Source: Flavobacterium aquicola
GTDB lineage: Bacteria > Bacteroidota > Bacteroidia > Flavobacteriales > Flavobacteriaceae
Assembly: GCF_003385115.1 (NCBI RefSeq)
Contig: NZ_QUNI01000001.1
Location: 62,001 to 126,000 of the forward strand
Reading direction: 5' to 3'
Length of the DNA stretch: 64,000 nucleotides
Part shown: piece after piece, positions 60,795 to 64,000 of the stretch
Numbering within the stretch: the first letter of the stretch is position 1
How the letters are laid out: each line of letters opens with the position of its first letter
Notes under the pieces: generated by a model
Told to the model about the DNA's origin: nothing
Seen by the model: only the letters and a program-made list of their open reading frames with translations
Databases searched by the model: none
Position numbers and translations under genes: made by a program

Positions 60795-62186
60795 CTATTT
60801 TTTTGTTATGAAAGCTCTTTCCAGTTCAGTATCAACAATAACTTTATACACACCTGGAGCTGCTGGATATTTAGCATTTCCATTTTCACCTGGTGACATA
60901 GTTGCAATACCATTTTTGATCAGTCTCCATGATGGGTTCCACCATTGTCCTGTAAATGTTGCTTCCATAGTTCCAGTAAGCGTATACTCACCCACTAACT
61001 GATATGGATTGTTAGGATTGTTTGCTAAATGAAGTCCTGTTTGAACCCATCCATTCCAAGTATCCCAGCTTGCATCTTTGATTCCGCCTCCGCAAACACT
61101 TACGAAAGGTCTTCTAAGTGCTTCGTCATCATGCCATTGTCCATTTGCAATATCTGCCCAAACTTTGCTTGTTGGCGTATATTTTTCAAAAGAAAAAGTT
61201 AATGCTTTTGGATTCATTTTAATCTTATAATACCCTTTTGTAGGCAATTTGATTGGGGCAACACTAGAACCGTAAGCCAAATTAGTACCATCTGCACCAA
61301 AACAATGTGGAGCAAAATCTCCTTCTTGACCTAAGAAATAAATTTCTTTATTATCTTTATCTGCATAATATTTGAATTCGAAATCTTGTCCGTTTTTATC
61401 ATGGAAGTACATTGGTACACCCACTGCATCAGTTGTAAGATTTGTTCCTTTTGGCTGGTCACATAAATAGATTGCCGGATAGTCATTAGATGCAATAACA
61501 TTGATTTCTGTAGTACCTGTATTTGGCTGAACAAATTTATCTTTAGTAGTAATTGTCAATACATAGCTCGCATCTGTTCTTGGCAATATATACTCTTTAT
61601 CAAAAGTGTAAGACTGCGCACCATTAACTTCAACCAAATCATCGATTAAAAGAGCTGTACAAGTAACGTGTACAAAATCGATTCCTGAGTCATCATTTAC
61701 CATAAATTTTACCTTCATTATATTACTTGAAGGCAATAAAATTACCGCTCCTTCTTTTGGAGTGTCCATTGCTACGGCTGGCGGCGTAAACTCACCATCT
61801 AATCGTAAATTAATATCCTGATCTACTGAATTATTTGAAACATCTGTCAGAGTCAATTTTATTTTGAAAGCTTCCGATGTTCCTCTATCTGCAGGAATTT
61901 CAAAGAAGTAACTTAAATCATAAGCAGTTACTAAAGGTTCTGTTCCAAATGCGATTACTTTATCTAATGATAATTCTGGGATTTGAATTCGAACACTTTT
62001 CAATCCTAAATCATCTGCTAAAGCAGCTTTAATTTCAAATTTTCTGCTAGGAGCACCGTATATTTCTGTTGAACCTAGAGCAAGAGTAGGTTTTTCAGAA
62101 GTTGGAAAATCATCTTCATTATCTTGACATCCTATAAAAAGGACTGCAAAAAAAGCAAGAAAAAATAAAAATTTAATTTTTTTCAT
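60795..62186 (-). CDS. SusE/SusF-like surface glycan-binding lipoprotein
   Basis: The 463-residue lipoprotein (lipobox LFIGC) has an N-terminal Ig-like domain (KPTLALGSTEIYGAPSRKF), then a second Ig-like domain (FTPPAVAMDTPKEGAVIL). The C-terminal part matches SusE/SusF binding modules (KGYYKIKMNPKALTFSFEKY, then the Trp-rich WDTWNGWVQTG and TFTGQWWNPSWRLIK). The exposed Trp residues are typical of glycan stacking. It is the first gene of the SusE-like/SusC/SusD run. The family call is by layout, with no search. Confidence 0.85.
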   Translation of the reverse strand: MKKIKFLFFLAFFAVLFIGCQDNEDDFPTSEKPTLALGSTEIYGAPSRKFEIKAALADDLGLKSVRIQIPELSLDKVIAFGTEPLVTAYDLSYFFEIPADRGTSEAFKIKLTLTDVSNNSVDQDINLRLDGEFTPPAVAMDTPKEGAVILLPSSNIMKVKFMVNDDSGIDFVHVTCTALLIDDLVEVNGAQSYTFDKEYILPRTDASYVLTITTKDKFVQPNTGTTEINVIASNDYPAIYLCDQPKGTNLTTDAVGVPMYFHDKNGQDFEFKYYADKDNKEIYFLGQEGDFAPHCFGADGTNLAYGSSVAPIKLPTKGYYKIKMNPKALTFSFEKYTPTSKVWADIANGQWHDDEALRRPFVSVCGGGIKDASWDTWNGWVQTGLHLANNPNNPYQLVGEYTLTGTMEATFTGQWWNPSWRLIKNGIATMSPGENGNAKYPAAPGVYKVIVDTELERAFITKK

Positions 62187-62223
62187 CTCTTTAATTTTAA
62201 GGTTATTTTTTTTTTGTGGTTTT

Positions 62224-62251
62224 CAAAATATCGAAATTTATTCAATATCAA
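62224..62251 (-). promoter_or_regulatory. Possible promoter of the SusE/SusC/SusD operon
   Basis: On the minus strand a TTG (62249-62251) is followed after 18 bases by TATTTTG (62224-62230), close to the Bacteroidota TTTG-N19-TAnnTTTG pattern but one base short in the -7 box. It lies about 40 bases upstream of ATG 62186. The match is imperfect. Confidence 0.3.
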
Positions 62252-62369
62252 TTAGTTTTTTTTAAACTACTTGAACATTAAAAAGACAGTTTTTTTGTCA
62301 CATTTAATATATCAAATAATTCGAATGGGGTTCTAAAGCTCTTTTTACACTAAATGTTCCTCCATCATT

Positions 62370-62386
62370 TGCAGTAGACTACTGCA
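62370..62386. promoter_or_regulatory. Perfect 17-bp palindrome, candidate operator
   Basis: TGCAGTAG-A-CTACTGCA is an exact dyad with a single central base, GC-richer than its surroundings, about 185 bases upstream of ATG 62186. The form suggests a homodimeric regulator site, perhaps for the PUL regulator. Confidence 0.45.
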
Positions 62387-62763
62387 GTTAGAAAATGCTT
62401 TTTGGTTTTTTGTCATAGGTTTTTTTTAAGTTAATTAATTAGATTGTGGTTATTTATAAGTGTTTATTATACATTTTAAAAATTTGGTGAAAAAAAATTA
62501 TTTGCCATCGCTGTCAAAAACAAGTTGTAACAGTAATCAAACAAATAATTATTCATAATATATATCCTTTTATTAATACTAAATTCTTAATCAAAAACGA
62601 TGGACATACAGTAAACCAAATTCTAAATCATAACTACGAAAACGATTTCTTTTTTAATTCAAAAAAATAACTTGACGCTTTTTATTAAATTAATAAATAT
62701 ATAACGTTGTAGTAACTATAAGTGCAAAGTAATGGTTACTTTAAAATTTTTATGAGGGGTAAA

Positions 62764-62862
62764 ATGGAAAAAAAAGGAGGTCAAAATGGTAATTATCGAA
62801 TTTTGATCATTAAAAAATACCGACTATTAAAAAATACTTACAGATTTTTAAACAAAATATAA
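62764..62862 (+). CDS. Possible 32-residue basic micro-ORF (doubtful)
   Basis: ATG 62764 opens a 32-codon frame (MEKKGGQNGNYRILIIKKYR...) ending TAA, rich in Lys, Arg and Ile. A GAGGGG lies 5 bases upstream, and an AAGGAGG lies inside the frame 5 bases before a second ATG with only 6 codons. Strong Shine-Dalgarno sequences are uncommon in this phylum. It runs opposite to the PUL. It may be chance. Confidence 0.15.
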   Translation: MEKKGGQNGNYRILIIKKYRLLKNTYRFLNKI

Positions 62863-63003
62863 TTATTACCTTATTTTATTTTTAAATCCAAAATGATTGA
62901 AATTTTAATAATTTCCTTTCCTCGACCGAAAATTGAAGCTTAAAATCACATCTCAAATGCTTTCTTTTGCTTCTTTCAAGCTTTTTAAAGCTTAATTGTA
63001 ATC

Positions 63004-63052
63004 AAAGCAAACCTATCTCAAAATGATAATCCTTTAAAAATAGATTTGCTTT
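63004..63052 (-). terminator. Hairpin after the partial GH2 gene
   Basis: AAAGCAAACCTAT (63004-63016) pairs with ATAGATTTGCTTT (63040-63052) with one mismatch, loop 23. It lies 19 bases after the stop at 63071, so it probably ends the upstream transcript and makes the SusE-like gene start a new one. Confidence 0.5.
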
Positions 63053-63070
63053 AACTTTAATTATTTTTTT

Positions 63071-64000
63071 TTAATAAATACTCTTCGCGTCCTCCTTGCC
63101 TTTCTCCTTCTGCTCTGTCAAAACTGATTTTAAAACATCAGGATTTTTTATAGCTTCTGGATTAAAGGATTCGCTGTTCATATATTTTAAGATTGAAATC
63201 AGCATTTGTTTTGCAACTGGGCGTTTATCTAAATCGGTTGCCAAATCAAAAGATGCGATTACCAATTTTCCAGTTCCAACGCTTCCTTCAAAAAGCGATG
63301 CCAGTTTGCGGTTATTGGCAAAATTATCGACCATTTCTACAATCGGGCTTCCTCCTTCTACACCATCTGTAATGAGTGTTGTCGAATTCACATTCAAATC
63401 CCACCATTGCCAGTCGGTATTCATATCCGTCGGGAAATCGGCCAAAGCTTTGTGCGAAGGATTACAAAGCACTCCCATTGTTCCAGCTTGTTTCGGAAAA
63501 TGTACAGGACTCCAAAAAACAGGAACAAATTTTCCTTCGATACCTTTTATTTTTTTCCAATCAGGATTTAGCAGTACTTTTTTACCGGCTTTCAGAAATT
63601 TGTAGGCTTCATCAAGACTTCTGGTGTAAACTACTTTTCCGTAATCTAAAGTCTGCTTCTGCGGGTATACCCAAATATTCCATTGGTTTTTATAGTTTGT
63701 TCCTTTCAGATTTACAGTAACTGTTAATTTGGCTGCTTTTGTAATTTTCTGAAGGCTTTCATTTATATCCAATATTTTATGATTGTAACCAATAGAAACT
63801 GCAGATTTTGTATTTCCAGAAGCAACTACAGTATTTCCGTCGTTAATGCTCCATTCTATTTCCTGATCTTTTAAAACTGCATCCGAATAATTACTTATAT
63901 CCAAAGAAGCCGTAAAAGATTCATCGTTTGTATAAGTCGCTTTAGCAAAACGCAAGAGCGGTACAACTGGAGCTGAAAACTGTCTGAATTCTTCCGCCGA
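63071..64000 (-). CDS. GH2-family enzyme, C-terminal part only
   Basis: This open frame reaches the right edge without a start codon, and about 309 residues are visible. It starts SAEEFRQFSAPVVPLLRFAK, with a beta-sandwich region after it (FTASLDISNYSDAVLKDQEI) and WNIWVYPQK near the middle. A Rossmann-like or glutamine-amidotransferase-like tail follows (VLLNPDWKKIKGIEGKF). This pattern resembles the C-terminal half of large Bacteroidota GH2 enzymes, whose catalytic TIM barrel would lie outside the window. The visible part has no catalytic residue. Confidence is moderate for the family. Confidence 0.7.
   Translation of the reverse strand, partial: SAEEFRQFSAPVVPLLRFAKATYTNDESFTASLDISNYSDAVLKDQEIEWSINDGNTVVASGNTKSAVSIGYNHKILDINESLQKITKAAKLTVTVNLKGTNYKNQWNIWVYPQKQTLDYGKVVYTRSLDEAYKFLKAGKKVLLNPDWKKIKGIEGKFVPVFWSPVHFPKQAGTMGVLCNPSHKALADFPTDMNTDWQWWDLNVNSTTLITDGVEGGSPIVEMVDNFANNRKLASLFEGSVGTGKLVIASFDLATDLDKRPVAKQMLISILKYMNSESFNPEAIKNPDVLKSVLTEQKEKGKEDAKSIY

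Larger units (their letters stand above)
62187..63070. other. 884-base regulatory intergenic region upstream of the SusE-like/SusC/SusD operon
   Basis: This long AT-rich gap within the PUL holds a terminator-like hairpin at 63004-63052 and a perfect 17-bp palindrome at 62370-62386. It also has a possible promoter at 62224-62251, a small inverted repeat AAAGTAA/TTACTTT at 62726-62742, and an unproven 32-codon frame at 62764. No RNA gene is recognised. Confidence 0.6.

Noticed and set aside
63008..63048. Exact TAnnTTTG boxes on both strands (TAGGTTTG, TAGATTTG) after the partial GH2 gene
   Set aside because: They are the two arms of one inverted repeat just past a stop codon and have no -33 TTG, so a terminator explains them better than promoters.
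63096..63605. A 169-codon plus-strand frame opposite the partial GH2 gene
   Set aside because: Fully antisense to a frame that continues beyond the window with GH2-like features; no start context or domain.

Overview
The window is AT-rich DNA from a Bacteroidota member, almost certainly a Flavobacterium close to F. johnsoniae. The evidence is a tyrosine ammonia-lyase of the F. johnsoniae type, a complete-looking flexirubin/dialkylresorcinol pigment cluster with DarA and DarB, SusC/SusD pairs, a type IX secretion C-terminal domain, and TAnnTTTG-type -7 promoter elements. No rRNA, tRNA, CRISPR array or insertion sequence was seen.

Region 1 (1-29460, all minus strand, mostly overlapping or nearly abutting genes) is a flexirubin-type aryl polyene cluster. 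Reading in the direction of transcription: tyrosine ammonia-lyase makes 4-coumarate as starter. A WG-repeat protein follows, then FabG, a ketosynthase (KS), an acyl carrier protein (ACP), an LpxL-like acyltransferase, DarA and DarB. Next come two FabZ-like hot-dog dehydratases, a small conserved protein, a BtrH-type acyltransferase, an ABC exporter, a thioesterase, a KS, an ApeC-like chain-length-factor fragment, a second ACP, a KS and a Cys-less KS partner. The distal part carries a polysaccharide deacetylase-like protein, LolA, a lipoprotein, two outer-membrane barrels, a third hot-dog protein, a small exported protein, a GT2-DUF2062 fusion, a giant MMPL-acyltransferase fusion, a CrtI-like oxidoreductase and a C45 (Ntn) acyltransferase lipoprotein cut by the window edge. 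Together they build the polyene acyl chain, build the dialkylresorcinol, esterify them and move the pigment to the outer membrane.

Region 2 (29461-32146, plus strand) is the divergent tailoring arm: a SAM O-methyltransferase-like protein and a flavin-dependent halogenase with an intact WxWxIP motif.

Region 3 (32147-35265) holds four small exported proteins of unknown role: a paralogous pair, a protein with three 28-residue repeats preceded by a 13-copy tetranucleotide repeat, and an ankyrin protein. Region 4 (35266-38647, plus strand) has an NAPE-PLD-like metallo-hydrolase and a GH92 alpha-mannosidase.

Region 5 (38751-64000, minus strand) is a polysaccharide utilization locus (PUL). Its order is [GH2, partial], SusE-like, SusC, SusD, GH30 lipoprotein, a 940-residue multidomain T9SS-secreted glycosidase, a second GH30, a double GH43 and a GH2, ending at a terminator. 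After that come a DUF6377-type regulator, a GH3, a DUF1349 protein and an OafA-like acyltransferase. The enzyme set suggests a branched plant or fungal glycan carrying beta-linked backbone or side chains plus arabinose, xylose or galactose decorations. The exact substrate cannot be read from the sequence.
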